Source of the DNA: an uncultured Ruminiclostridium sp.
GTDB lineage: Bacteria; Bacillota; Clostridia; Oscillospirales; Ruminococcaceae
Length of the DNA stretch: 64,000 nucleotides
Assembly: GCA_947630175.1 (NCBI GenBank)
Contig: CANRGJ010000004.1
Coordinates: 147,946-211,945, forward strand
Direction of reading: 5' to 3'
The translations under genes and the position numbers were made by a program. Shown here one piece after another: positions 33,448 through 41,364 of the stretch. Under the pieces are notes generated by a model. It did not search any database. It worked only from the letters and a program-made list of their open reading frames with translations, and was not told the origin of the DNA. The stretch's first letter is position 1; every line of letters starts with the position of its first letter.

Positions 33448-34509
33448 TTACTTTACGGATAATTTTCTCTCCATACTGTCAGGGTTGTATGCCGCTTTAA
33501 GTGCAGTGTCCGAAGTGATTATGCCCTTTTTGTACAAGTCGAGAAGATAATTGTCCATACTTATCATTCCCTCGTCGGCAAAGCTGTTTATGGCGTTGTC
33601 TATCTGGTGTATCTTGGATTCTCTTATCATATTGCGGACGGCGTTGTTGCAGTGCATTATCTCAAAGGCAGGAACAAGACGTCCGTCAACGGAGGGAACG
33701 AGCTGCTGGCTTATTACGGTCTGGAGGAGTTGAGAAAGCTGAACTCTTATTTGCTGCTGCTGGCTGGGCGGGAATACGTCGATAACACGGTCTATCGTGT
33801 TTGCGGCGCCCATAGAGTGAAGGGTGGAAATAACAAGATGTCCCGTTTCAGCGGCGGTCATAGCGGTGCTTATGGTCTCAAAGTCACGCATTTCACCTAC
33901 GAGAATAACGTCGGGAGATTGTCTGAGGCTTGCTCTCAAGGCAGGAACGTAGCCCTCGGTGTCGGCGAACACTTCACGCTGGCTGATAACGCTCTTTTTA
34001 TTTCTGTGAAGATATTCGATAGGGTCTTCAAGGGTGATTATGTGAGCGTTTCTGGTCTTGTTTATCCTGTCGATAACGCAGGCGAGAGTTGTGGATTTTC
34101 CGCCGCCCGCAGGTCCTGTCACAAGGACAAGTCCCTTGGTCTTTTCGGCTATGCACATTACGTCCTCGTGAATGGAAAGCTCCTCACAATTTGGAATATC
34201 AAAGGCGACAAGACGAATCACCGCCGCCATTGAGCCCCTTTGCTTGTAGGCGCTGATACGAAAGCGGGAAAGTCCCTTTACCGAAACGGAAAAGTCGTCG
34301 TCTCCCGTTTCCTTGAATTTTCCTATATCTCGGTCCGCCAGCTTGTATGCGTCGGTGATGAGCTGCTCGGATACGTCGGGGAGAACCACCTCGTCGGACT
34401 GAGGCTGTATCACGCCGTTCAGCTTATACGAAACGGGAAGCCCAGATATGATAAAAATGTCGCTTGCCTGCTTATCAACAGCTTCCTTTAACAGCTTGTT
34501 AAGTTCCAT
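33448..34509 (-). CDS. pilT: Type IV pilus retraction-type ATPase PilT
   Basis: The 353-residue ATPase has Walker A TGPAGGGKSTT (about 131-141; family form is GPTGSGKST), an Asp box IITLEDPIEYLHRNKKS, a Walker B region RASLRQSPDVILVGEMRD and a His box GHLVISTLHS. Near the C-terminus NMIRESKIHQI corresponds to the PilT-specific AIRNLIRE-like motif. PilT depolymerises pilins in the cytoplasm. It is the last gene of a seven-gene operon; no PilB extension ATPase is in the operon or window. A single PilT-like ATPase may serve both directions, or a GspE is elsewhere. Confidence 0.9.
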   Translation of the reverse strand: MELNKLLKEAVDKQASDIFIISGLPVSYKLNGVIQPQSDEVVLPDVSEQLITDAYKLADRDIGKFKETGDDDFSVSVKGLSRFRISAYKQRGSMAAVIRLVAFDIPNCEELSIHEDVMCIAEKTKGLVLVTGPAGGGKSTTLACVIDRINKTRNAHIITLEDPIEYLHRNKKSVISQREVFADTEGYVPALRASLRQSPDVILVGEMRDFETISTAMTAAETGHLVISTLHSMGAANTIDRVIDVFPPSQQQQIRVQLSQLLQTVISQQLVPSVDGRLVPAFEIMHCNNAVRNMIRESKIHQIDNAINSFADEGMISMDNYLLDLYKKGIITSDTALKAAYNPDSMERKLSVK

Positions 34510-34555
34510 TGTAGTTCCTCTTTTCTGCTATATAAATTTTTATTATCTTCTTATT

Positions 34556-35023
34556 TTACGTCAACGGCGATGAGCCGTCCCATATGCCTATGCCGTCGTC
34601 GATGATGATCTCTTCGCCTGTGGAAACTATGCTTTGGGCGGAAATTTTCAGTTTTCCGTCCGCAGACTGTATAACCGTTTTAAGAGAACGGCGGTCGTCG
34701 ATCTCAACGGAAAAGCTGAACTCTGTCACGTTCGGGTCGGAGGAAAGCTCCTGCTGCGCTCCGCACTGAACGGCAAGAGAAATTATCTGCTGAGGGTCGG
34801 TGACGCCCTCCAATGCCTGCTGAAGCTCGGCGCATTTTTCCGCCGCCGCTTTCTCCGCCGCATAATAATCGGAGGTTACCTTTGCCGTTCGGTTCACCGT
34901 CCCAAGCTCGTTTCTTGCGGAAACAAGGGTGAGAACGGAAAAGACCGTCAAGGTCAGCACTATGAAAATTATCAGAATAAGCGAACCGCCTATTCCCGAT
35001 GAATGTCTGTTCTGTTTGACCAC
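34556..35023 (-). CDS. Small single-pass protein of the pilus operon (pilin- or PilX-like)
   Basis: The 155-residue protein has a hydrophobic N-terminal helix (about 11-35, GGSLILIIFIVLTLTVFSVL), followed by a helical, Ala-rich segment and a beta-rich tail. It has no obvious prepilin cleavage site (G/A before FxxxE), but the layout of N-terminal helix plus globular domain is like a minor pseudopilin. It lies 16 bp downstream of a pilin-like gene and 46 bp upstream of pilT. I do not recognise a named family. Confidence 0.6.
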   Translation of the reverse strand: MVKQNRHSSGIGGSLILIIFIVLTLTVFSVLTLVSARNELGTVNRTAKVTSDYYAAEKAAAEKCAELQQALEGVTDPQQIISLAVQCGAQQELSSDPNVTEFSFSVEIDDRRSLKTVIQSADGKLKISAQSIVSTGEEIIIDDGIGIWDGSSPLT

Positions 35024-35039
35024 TGTGTATTTCCTTTCG

Positions 35040-35414
35040 CTAAAAAGCGTAGTACGCCGAATCCACCGTGTATATAAGCTTATTGTCAGAAGCTCTGAAA
35101 ACCTCCACCTTGTAGCCTGTAAGTCCGTTTTCAGACGGGGATAAGGTCATTGTGGCGGAATAAGCGGCGCTTTCGCTGTCGGAAGCCGCAAGTCCGCTGT
35201 CGTAATATTTTGTGGAATCGCTTCCCTGCCCGCCTTTGATAAGCTCCGCCTCGTTCTGTGCGATTATAAGGGCGTTGCTCATATCTCTGCTTTGCGATAT
35301 GTCAGACCACGCCGCCGCTATTATTGCGGCGCACACGCAGGCGCAGACGGAAAATATGAGGAAAGCTATCATAAGCTCCATAAGAAAAAGACTTGAACGT
35401 CCGCTGTTTCTCAT
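35040..35414 (-). CDS. Pilin-like protein with altered prepilin cleavage site
   Basis: The 124-residue protein starts SSLFLMELMIAFLIFSVC, which resembles a type IV pilin N-terminus (FTLIELMIVIAI) with Glu at the +5 position, but the residue at -1 is Ser instead of Gly. A helix with QSRDMSNALIIAQNEAELIKGG and a beta-rich C-terminal part follow. It begins 4 bp after the DUF4860 gene. It could be a minor pilin processed inefficiently or not at all; the major pilin is not obvious. Confidence 0.62.
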   Translation of the reverse strand: MRNSGRSSLFLMELMIAFLIFSVCACVCAAIIAAAWSDISQSRDMSNALIIAQNEAELIKGGQGSDSTKYYDSGLAASDSESAAYSATMTLSPSENGLTGYKVEVFRASDNKLIYTVDSAYYAF

Positions 35415-35418
35415 CGGG

Positions 35419-35901
35419 TCATTCTCCTGAGATAGTATTCACGTAAACTGTGGTGAGCTTTCCTGATATATCGGTAAGCTCAATTTTTATAAGTTCTCCC
35501 TCTCTTGAAAAGGCAAGCTCGTTCGCTTTTGTAAGCTCCCAGCCCGCCGAGGGGTCCATAGTGTCCGCCACCTCGTCGCCGCAGGTAAGCTCTCTCACCG
35601 AGCCGCCGTATTGGTAAATGTAGGTGGTGTAGCCCTCGCCGCCGAAATTATCCTTTATAAGCAGTGCACTTTTTCCGCCAAATTCGCCTGCCTGCACCTT
35701 GCCGCTTTCGTTGTTTGAGCGTATTTTCGCTGTGATGTAATTGACGCAGGTCTGCTTATTGAAGCGTTCGTCCATTTGCTCAGCGGCATTTTTATATGCA
35801 AGGGCGCCGCTGGCGCTGACAAATAAGGCGGAGGCAACGAATACCGCAAAAAGTATCAGTACAAAAATTTTATCAACAGAATGCAGGCTTTTTCCGTTCA
35901 A
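35419..35901 (-). CDS. DUF4860-like small exported protein of the pilus operon
   Basis: The 160-residue protein has an N-terminal membrane helix (about 12-37), then a soluble domain with FNKQTCVNYITAKIRSNNES and YTTYIYQYGGSVRELTC. This pattern is found in small DUF4860-type proteins that accompany PilC/PilT-like genes in Clostridia. The start overlaps the preceding gene by 4 bp (ATGA), so translation is coupled. Probable minor pseudopilin; function not shown. Confidence 0.6.
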   Translation of the reverse strand: MNGKSLHSVDKIFVLILFAVFVASALFVSASGALAYKNAAEQMDERFNKQTCVNYITAKIRSNNESGKVQAGEFGGKSALLIKDNFGGEGYTTYIYQYGGSVRELTCGDEVADTMDPSAGWELTKANELAFSREGELIKIELTDISGKLTTVYVNTISGE

Positions 35902-36221
35902 TTTGTCACCTGCTTTCTCATAACAAATATCTGGGGCATTATGTTATCGGCAAAAATGCTGTAATCCACAACATAATCATCGCTGACGTACAGCCCGTAA
36001 TTTTCCTTTAGATATTCTATGCTTTCGGGATAACGTCCCTCCTCGGCGTAACAGCTCATAACGGCGCGCCTTATGTTAGTTTCCGTTATGGAAAGGCTTT
36101 CGCTGTCGGCGGTGTTTTCCACGTCAAGAAACAGATATATTGCAATTGCAAGAATAAGTATAAAAACGATCATGACAGGAAGGTACCTGACTATAACAGG
36201 CATTTTTTTCTTTTTTTCCAT
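35898..36221 (-). CDS. Small single-pass membrane protein of the pilus operon
   Basis: The 107-residue protein has a basic start (MEKKKKMP), one transmembrane helix (about 11-31) and a short extracytoplasmic domain with IRRAVMSCYAEEGRYPESIEYL. This resembles the alpha/beta start of pseudopilin globular domains, where an RYP(E/A) segment is common. No G-FxxxE prepilin motif is seen. Located 35 bp after the GspF gene, overlapping the next gene by 4 bp. Confidence 0.58.
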   Translation of the reverse strand: MEKKKKMPVIVRYLPVMIVFILILAIAIYLFLDVENTADSESLSITETNIRRAVMSCYAEEGRYPESIEYLKENYGLYVSDDYVVDYSIFADNIMPQIFVMRKQVTN

Positions 36222-36256
36222 TCAGGCACGCTCCTTTCACAAAATTTTGGGTAAAT

Positions 36257-37273
36257 TCATATTGCGGTTATAACGGACAGCATAGGTATCATAACCGAGA
36301 AAAGCACAAATCCCACAATAAGGGACATTATGATGACCAAGGCGGGCTCTACCCTGCTGATCTTTTCATCTATCGCATTGTTCACCTGCGCGGCGTACTC
36401 GTCAGCTATCTTCCTCATAGCCTCGTCGGTCTTGCCTGTTCTGAAGCTGACGGCAAGGCGTCTTGCGCCTGCGGGGTCAAGTATGCCCGAACGCTGAATG
36501 GCTTTGTCAAAGCTCATTCCCTCTTTCATATCGTTCTGGCAGGCGGTTATTCTGGCGGCGGTGTCGGCACCGCACAGCTTTTTGGACATACTGAGAGAAT
36601 CGTCTATATCCATTCCGCTGGAAATCGTCATTGACATTGCGGAGGCAAAGACGGAGGAGGACATTTTGCGGCGCAGCTTTCGCCCCTGGAAAAAGGCGAC
36701 TATTCCGCCGTGAGTTGCGGGGAGCTTGTACAAAATGAACACGATCGCCGCAAGTATTGCCGCTGCCGCAGCGATAAACACGGCGTAGGTGCGGATAACG
36801 GAGCCGATATTCATTAAAGCAGTGGCGGCGGCGGACATAGATACTCCCAGCTGTCTGAACACGTCGTTGAAAATGGGGAGGACCTGAGTCAACAGTACCA
36901 CTACTATCACTATCAGAATGACAAGCAGGATAACAGGAAAGGCTACGGCGTTCTTTATGTTTTCGGAAATTTCGTTCTGCCTTGCGTAATAAACGGAAAG
37001 CCCCTTCAGGACGGAATCAAGGCGTCCCGTCTGTTCGCCTATCTCCACCATTTCCTCAACGTAAGTGGGAAAGCCGCCAACTGCCTTTAAAGCGTCGGCA
37101 AAGCCGCCGCCATTGTTTGTTTCTTCAAGAAGGCGATTTATGACAGGGTCTTCCCTGCCGTCTTCTATCATCATATAAAGTCCGTCGTTTATCGTGACGC
37201 CTGCGCTTACCGCCTGCGCCAGTTCTCCGCAAAGCGCAGATATATATGCGGAGTCGATTTTTGTTTTACCCAT
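36257..37273 (-). CDS. Type II secretion/type IV pilus inner-membrane platform protein (GspF/PilC)
   Basis: The 338-residue protein shows two GspF domains: ISALCGELAQAVSAGVTINDGLYMM near the N-terminus with VEEMVEIGEQTGRLDSVL, and the second with SSVFASAMSMTISSGMDIDDSL and LAVSFRTGKTDEAM. Three membrane segments lie at about 130-155, 178-205 and 312-335. It is the membrane platform on which the ATPase acts. The start MGKTKIDS at 37273 is chosen because it lies 11 bp after the transglutaminase stop and is preceded by GAGAGGAAC; a longer in-frame extension would overlap that gene. Confidence 0.86.
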   Translation of the reverse strand: MGKTKIDSAYISALCGELAQAVSAGVTINDGLYMMIEDGREDPVINRLLEETNNGGGFADALKAVGGFPTYVEEMVEIGEQTGRLDSVLKGLSVYYARQNEISENIKNAVAFPVILLVILIVIVVVLLTQVLPIFNDVFRQLGVSMSAAATALMNIGSVIRTYAVFIAAAAAILAAIVFILYKLPATHGGIVAFFQGRKLRRKMSSSVFASAMSMTISSGMDIDDSLSMSKKLCGADTAARITACQNDMKEGMSFDKAIQRSGILDPAGARRLAVSFRTGKTDEAMRKIADEYAAQVNNAIDEKISRVEPALVIIMSLIVGFVLFSVMIPMLSVITAI

Positions 37274-37284
37274 TGTTGTTCCTC

Positions 37285-38484
37285 TCAATAAACATACTTG
37301 GTAGTATAATTGCTTCCGTCGCCTATATATTGCATAATGCTCGGGTCGGATTTTGAAGATGCGGCAAAGGTGGGATCCATTCTGTGCCATGAAGAGCCGT
37401 CAAAGTATATCACGTTGTATACCCAGCCCACGTCTTTGACGTACACGTTTACCCATGCGTGATAGGTGCTTCCCGCATAGCCTGCGATAAGCTGTGTGGG
37501 GACGTTCTGACTTCTCAGCATAGCCGTCATTGCTCCCGCATAATCATAGCAAATTCCCTTTTGAGAATTTATCACCTTGTCTATATCGGGCTCATAGCCG
37601 CCTGAAAGCTGTCCGCTGGTGACCTGCTGAGCGAGCGCCTTGTCGTATACCACGTTGTCGACTAACCATGTGTATACTCTGTCCACCTTTTCAAGAGCGT
37701 TGGAGGTGCCGCCGCAAAGCTGTGAGGCTTTGTTCACTGCGGGATCGCCATAGGCGTAATCCACGATTTTGCTGGGGCGGAGGAAAGGAGAAAGGGAGTT
37801 TGATATATTCACGTCGATAGTTCCCGCCGCCGCCTGAGCGTAGGAATTGCCCGAAATGTTTTCCGCTACAAGTATGCTGTATTTGCCGTTTCCGCCTGTA
37901 AGGGGATAGGCGTTGTAGTTTCCGCCGCTGAGGTTGTAGGTCTGTGTCACGCCTTTGGGGTCGGTTATCTGGACCTTGACCTTGGAAACTGTTCCCAGAT
38001 ATTTCGCCATTATATAGCCGTCGTCCGCATTGCTGTAATCAATTATCGCCTTGGCGTTGGCGATAGTCAGCGTTCCGTCAGCGGTGTTTGCGTAAATGGT
38101 GGGCTCTGACGGCTCTGCGGGAGGGGGCGGAGGCGCAGTGGTGTGCGTCGTGGTAGTAGTCGTTGTTGTAGTCACAGGCGGTGGAGCTGTGACAGGTCTT
38201 GAGGAAGTCGTGCTTGCCGTGGTATTTTCAGTAGTTGAAGTGACGGTCTGCGAATCCTCGGAGGAATCGGAAACGTCGGAAACGTCGGACGTGTCTGACG
38301 TTTCGTCTGTCGTATCGGTATCTGTGGGTTCTGTATCGTCTGTCAGTTCAGGCGTGACCGCTGTCGTCTGCGACGTTTCTTCCGTCGTGAGCGAAGGGTC
38401 ATCTGGACCGGGTGTGTTTGTATTACAGCCCATAAGCGTTACGCAAAGCGCTGTGAAAAGCGCAAGCATTTTTCTTCTGCTCAA
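37285..38484 (-). CDS. Transglutaminase-domain lipoprotein heading the pilus operon
   Basis: The 399-residue protein has a lipobox (LMGC, lipidated Cys20), a long Thr/Ser/Pro-rich linker (about 25-127, including a Thr8 run) and a C-terminal transglutaminase-like domain. The triad is intact: Cys311 in QKGICYDYA, His341 in TYHAWVNVY and Asp369 in RMDPT. Such surface domains act as proteases or cross-linkers of amide bonds. It is first in the operon with GspF, pilin-like proteins and PilT, 11 bp before GspF, which suggests a link with pilus or pseudopilus function at the cell surface. Confidence 0.82.
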   Translation of the reverse strand: MSRRKMLALFTALCVTLMGCNTNTPGPDDPSLTTEETSQTTAVTPELTDDTEPTDTDTTDETSDTSDVSDVSDSSEDSQTVTSTTENTTASTTSSRPVTAPPPVTTTTTTTTTHTTAPPPPPAEPSEPTIYANTADGTLTIANAKAIIDYSNADDGYIMAKYLGTVSKVKVQITDPKGVTQTYNLSGGNYNAYPLTGGNGKYSILVAENISGNSYAQAAAGTIDVNISNSLSPFLRPSKIVDYAYGDPAVNKASQLCGGTSNALEKVDRVYTWLVDNVVYDKALAQQVTSGQLSGGYEPDIDKVINSQKGICYDYAGAMTAMLRSQNVPTQLIAGYAGSTYHAWVNVYVKDVGWVYNVIYFDGSSWHRMDPTFAASSKSDPSIMQYIGDGSNYTTKYVY

Positions 38485-38523
38485 GCGATCACCTCCTTTT
38501 TATGCCATAATCATATATAAGAA

Positions 38524-38552
38524 ATTTTATCACATTTTATGTGAAATGTCAA
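38524..38552 (-). promoter_or_regulatory. Promoter of the pilus operon with palindromic spacer
   Basis: On the minus strand TTGACA (38547-38552) and TAAAAT (38524-38529), 17-bp spacer. The spacer holds a perfect interrupted palindrome TCACAT-TTT-ATGTGA (38530-38544, plus-strand reading). A repressor dimer bound there would block RNA polymerase directly. Confidence 0.7.
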
Positions 38553-38585
38553 TATTGCGGAGTTACTTGAAGAAAAACGGCAAGG

Positions 38586-38614
38586 TTGATTTTTGGCGGG
38601 AACGGGTGTATAAT
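38586..38614 (+). promoter_or_regulatory. Promoter of tsaD
   Basis: TTGATT (38586-38591), 17-bp spacer, TATAAT (38609-38614), 31 bp before the tsaD ATG; AAAAGGAAA serves as ribosome-binding site. Confidence 0.75.
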
Positions 38615-38645
38615 TGTTATATCAATATGAAAAGGAAATAAACGT

Positions 38646-39644
38646 ATGAAGATACTTGCAATAGAATCCTCCTGCGACGAGACAGCCTGCGCCGTTGTTG
38701 AGGACGGGAGAAAGATCATTTCAAGCGTTGTTGCTACACAGATAGAAGAACACAAGCTGTACGGCGGGGTGGTGCCTGAGATAGCGTCAAGGCGGCACTG
38801 TGAAAACATCGTCGGGGTTTGCAGAGAGGCATTGGAGCAGGCGGGAATGAGCCTTGAGGAATGCGACGGGGTGGCGGTCACTTATGCTCCGGGGCTTATC
38901 GGGGCGCTTTTAGTGGGGGTAAATTTCGCAAAGGGACTTGCGCTGGCGGCAAAAAAGCCGCTTATCCCAGTTCATCACATAAAGGGGCATATCGCCGCAA
39001 ACTATATCGCTCACCCTGAGCTTGAGCCGCCTTATATCTGTCTGGTGGCAAGCGGCGGACATTCCCATATCATAAAGGTGAACAGCTACACCGAATTTCA
39101 GACTATCGGAAGGACGCTGGACGACGCCGCAGGAGAAGCCTTTGACAAGGCGGCAAGGTCGATGGGATTTCCCTACCCCGGAGGAGTTCACATAGACAGG
39201 GCGGCTAAAATGGGGGATCATACAAGATACAAGCTTCCTGTTCCCAAGACGGAAAATCCGTATGATTTCAGCTTTTCGGGGCTGAAAACGTCGGTGATAA
39301 ACTTAGTTCACAACGCGGAGCAAAAGGGCGAGGAGATCAACGTAAACGACCTTGCCGCGAGCTTTCAGCATACTGTTTGCGAAATTCTCACCTCACGGTT
39401 CATCAAAGCGGCGGAGGAAAACGGATATAAGACCGCTGCGCTGGCAGGCGGAGTAGCAGCTAACAGCGGGCTGAGGGAAATGCTGGAGAAAAAAGCGGCT
39501 GAAAAAGGAATGACGCTTTATATCCCGCCTGTGTCGCTTTGCGGGGACAATGCCGCTATGATAGGCAGTCAGGGGTATTATGAGTTTTTGGCGGGAAATA
39601 CGGCGGGAAGCGAGCTGAATGCGGTGGCAAGTCTGAGGTTGTGA
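38646..39644 (+). CDS. tsaD: tRNA N6-adenosine threonylcarbamoyltransferase TsaD
   Basis: The 332-residue protein begins MKILAIESSCDETACAVVEDG, with PEIASRRHCEN, the metal-binding VHHIKGHIAANY, VASGGHSHI and TLDDAAGEAFDKAAR. All are signatures of TsaD (Kae1/YgjD), which with TsaB and TsaE transfers the threonylcarbamoyl group to A37 of ANN-decoding tRNAs. Length and order are standard. The gene is monocistronic, with its own promoter and a terminator downstream; tsaB and tsaE are not adjacent. Confidence 0.96.
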   Translation: MKILAIESSCDETACAVVEDGRKIISSVVATQIEEHKLYGGVVPEIASRRHCENIVGVCREALEQAGMSLEECDGVAVTYAPGLIGALLVGVNFAKGLALAAKKPLIPVHHIKGHIAANYIAHPELEPPYICLVASGGHSHIIKVNSYTEFQTIGRTLDDAAGEAFDKAARSMGFPYPGGVHIDRAAKMGDHTRYKLPVPKTENPYDFSFSGLKTSVINLVHNAEQKGEEINVNDLAASFQHTVCEILTSRFIKAAEENGYKTAALAGGVAANSGLREMLEKKAAEKGMTLYIPPVSLCGDNAAMIGSQGYYEFLAGNTAGSELNAVASLRL

Positions 39645-39710
39645 AGGTTTTTTAATCAAGTTTGCGGTGAAAGTTCAGAAGCATTACAGGTATGAAAAAT
39701 ACAAATAACA

Positions 39711-39747
39711 AAAACGGCTGAGCATTTTAACGATGTTCAGCCGTTTT
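39711..39747. terminator. Bidirectional terminator between tsaD and the YolD gene
   Basis: AAAACGGCTGA and TCAGCCGTTTT form an 11-bp stem, extended by a CAT/ATG pair around the loop. T-rich sequence follows on each strand. Confidence 0.8.
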
Positions 39748-40093
39748 ATTCTTCTATCAATTCTATTTTGTACAAGTCATCAAAGGGTATTTTTTCTTCG
39801 CCTATGCACAAAAGCCGTGCGGTGGGTTCCGAGGAGATGAGAGCGCCTGTAATGGTGATATATTCTCCCTGATAAAAATAAGTCACCGCAAGGCGGTCGC
39901 CTTTTTGTATCAGGTTCAGCTTTTCGTTAAGGGCTTCTGCGTCCTCCTCGGAAAGCTCCTTTTTCGGTATCAGGGAAAGCTCCCTTTCCTGTCTTTCAAG
40001 GGCTTTTTCCAGACCTGTTACGGCGGCGAAGGGCGAAAACTGCTTCGCTCGCTCGGAGATCGGCATTGGAAAACGGGGTTTACGTTTCGCCAC
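39746..40093 (-). CDS. YolD-like protein
   Basis: The 115-residue protein matches the YolD family: PISERAKQFSPFAAVTGLEKAL near the N-terminus and a beta-rich C-terminal part (YFYQGEYITITGALISSEP, EKIPFDDLYKIELIEE). YolD-like genes typically follow UvrX-type polymerases, as here. It overlaps the polymerase gene by 14 bp (40080-40093), so the two are translated together. Proposed role is an accessory factor for translesion synthesis; this is known from context rather than biochemistry. Confidence 0.8.
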   Translation of the reverse strand: MAKRKPRFPMPISERAKQFSPFAAVTGLEKALERQERELSLIPKKELSEEDAEALNEKLNLIQKGDRLAVTYFYQGEYITITGALISSEPTARLLCIGEEKIPFDDLYKIELIEE

Positions 40094-41345
40094 TTTTATG
40101 CCCTCCTATCTGTCTGTTCCTGTCACGGGCGGTAGCCGCTTCCTCCAGATCCATTCCTTTCAGCACGGAATTTTTGCCGTACTTCTTTTTTACTTCAAGC
40201 ACCGCTTTCTGGAGCTTTTTGCTTCTGTCGGCGTTCGGGTCGTCAAAAATGCTTATCTGTCTTTCGCCGCTGTCGGGGACTATATTGTTGCAACAGATAT
40301 TAAGGCGGCGGATAAGCAGGCTACTGTCGGTTATGCGGTCGTAAAGCTGGACCGCAGCGGGAATAAGCGTCAGGTCGGAATTTGTGGGGTTGTCCAAGGA
40401 CGCAGTTCCCTTTGCGGCGGGAACGTGAAGTGAGTTGGAATAGCCTATCTGCAAGGTTAATGACGCTGTCGCCACGTTCTTTTCCACCATTTCAAGGCAG
40501 AGCGCGTCAGTCATTTCACGAACAATAAGCCTTGCCTCGTCAAAGGTGTAATCGCGCATAAGCACCTGTCCGCTGGTAAGGCAGTTGGTTTTCGGCTGAT
40601 AGGCTTTTATGTCGGCTATCGTGACGGGCTCACGCCCCCAGGCGTGGTCGATAAGCAGCTCGGCGTCAATTCCGAACATATGGTAAAGAGCGTCCTCGTC
40701 AGTCCTCGCTATGTCGCCCATAGTGAAAATGTAATGCTTTGCAAGAGTTTCCGCCGTTCCTGCTCCCACACGCCAGAAATCAGTTATAGGAGTGTGTTCC
40801 CAAAGGGTGTTGCGGTAGCTTTCCTCGTCAAGTATGCCGATAAAATCGGGAGAATGCTTGGCGGTTATGTCAAGGGCTATCTTGGCAAGGTAAAGATTTG
40901 TGCCTATGCCGCAGGCGGCTCTTACGCCCACCTCTTCGGTTATCTTGTTCATCAGCATTACCGCCATTTCCTTTGGTGAAAGGTGGTAATGGCGGAGGTA
41001 GCTTGTGACGTCCAGAAACGCCTCGTCTATGGAATAAACGTGTATGTCGTCCTTAGAGACGTAACGAAGATATATACCGTAAATGCGGGCGGCGTAATCG
41101 ATATATTTCTGCATTCTGGGTTCCGCCATAATGTACTGGATATTTTTAGGTATCTCAAAAACACGGCAGCGGTTTCGCACGCCCAAAGCCTTCATTGACG
41201 GAGAAACGGCAAGGCAAATGGTTTTATCGGAGCGCTCGGGGTCGGCTACCACAAGATTTGTGGTCATAGGATCAAGTCCACGCTCCACACATTCAACGGA
41301 GGCGTAAAATGATTTCAGATCAATGCAAAGATATGCTTTTTCCAT
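40080..41345 (-). CDS. Y-family DNA polymerase (UvrX/UmuC-like)
   Basis: The 421-residue protein begins with the catalytic YLCIDLKSFYASVECVERG; further active-site motifs are VYSIDEAFLDVT (about 104-115) and the helix-hairpin-helix region around 170-210 (IGTNLYLAKIALDITAKH). The C-terminal little-finger domain follows. Such polymerases bypass DNA lesions with low fidelity. The neighbouring YolD gene marks the UvrX type. I see no clear LexA box (GAAC-N4-GTTC) upstream; expression may come from the upstream hydrolase gene. Confidence 0.88.
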   Translation of the reverse strand: MEKAYLCIDLKSFYASVECVERGLDPMTTNLVVADPERSDKTICLAVSPSMKALGVRNRCRVFEIPKNIQYIMAEPRMQKYIDYAARIYGIYLRYVSKDDIHVYSIDEAFLDVTSYLRHYHLSPKEMAVMLMNKITEEVGVRAACGIGTNLYLAKIALDITAKHSPDFIGILDEESYRNTLWEHTPITDFWRVGAGTAETLAKHYIFTMGDIARTDEDALYHMFGIDAELLIDHAWGREPVTIADIKAYQPKTNCLTSGQVLMRDYTFDEARLIVREMTDALCLEMVEKNVATASLTLQIGYSNSLHVPAAKGTASLDNPTNSDLTLIPAAVQLYDRITDSSLLIRRLNICCNNIVPDSGERQISIFDDPNADRSKKLQKAVLEVKKKYGKNSVLKGMDLEEAATARDRNRQIGGHKSGET

Positions 41346-41364
41346 TTTACACGCTCCTTTTTAT

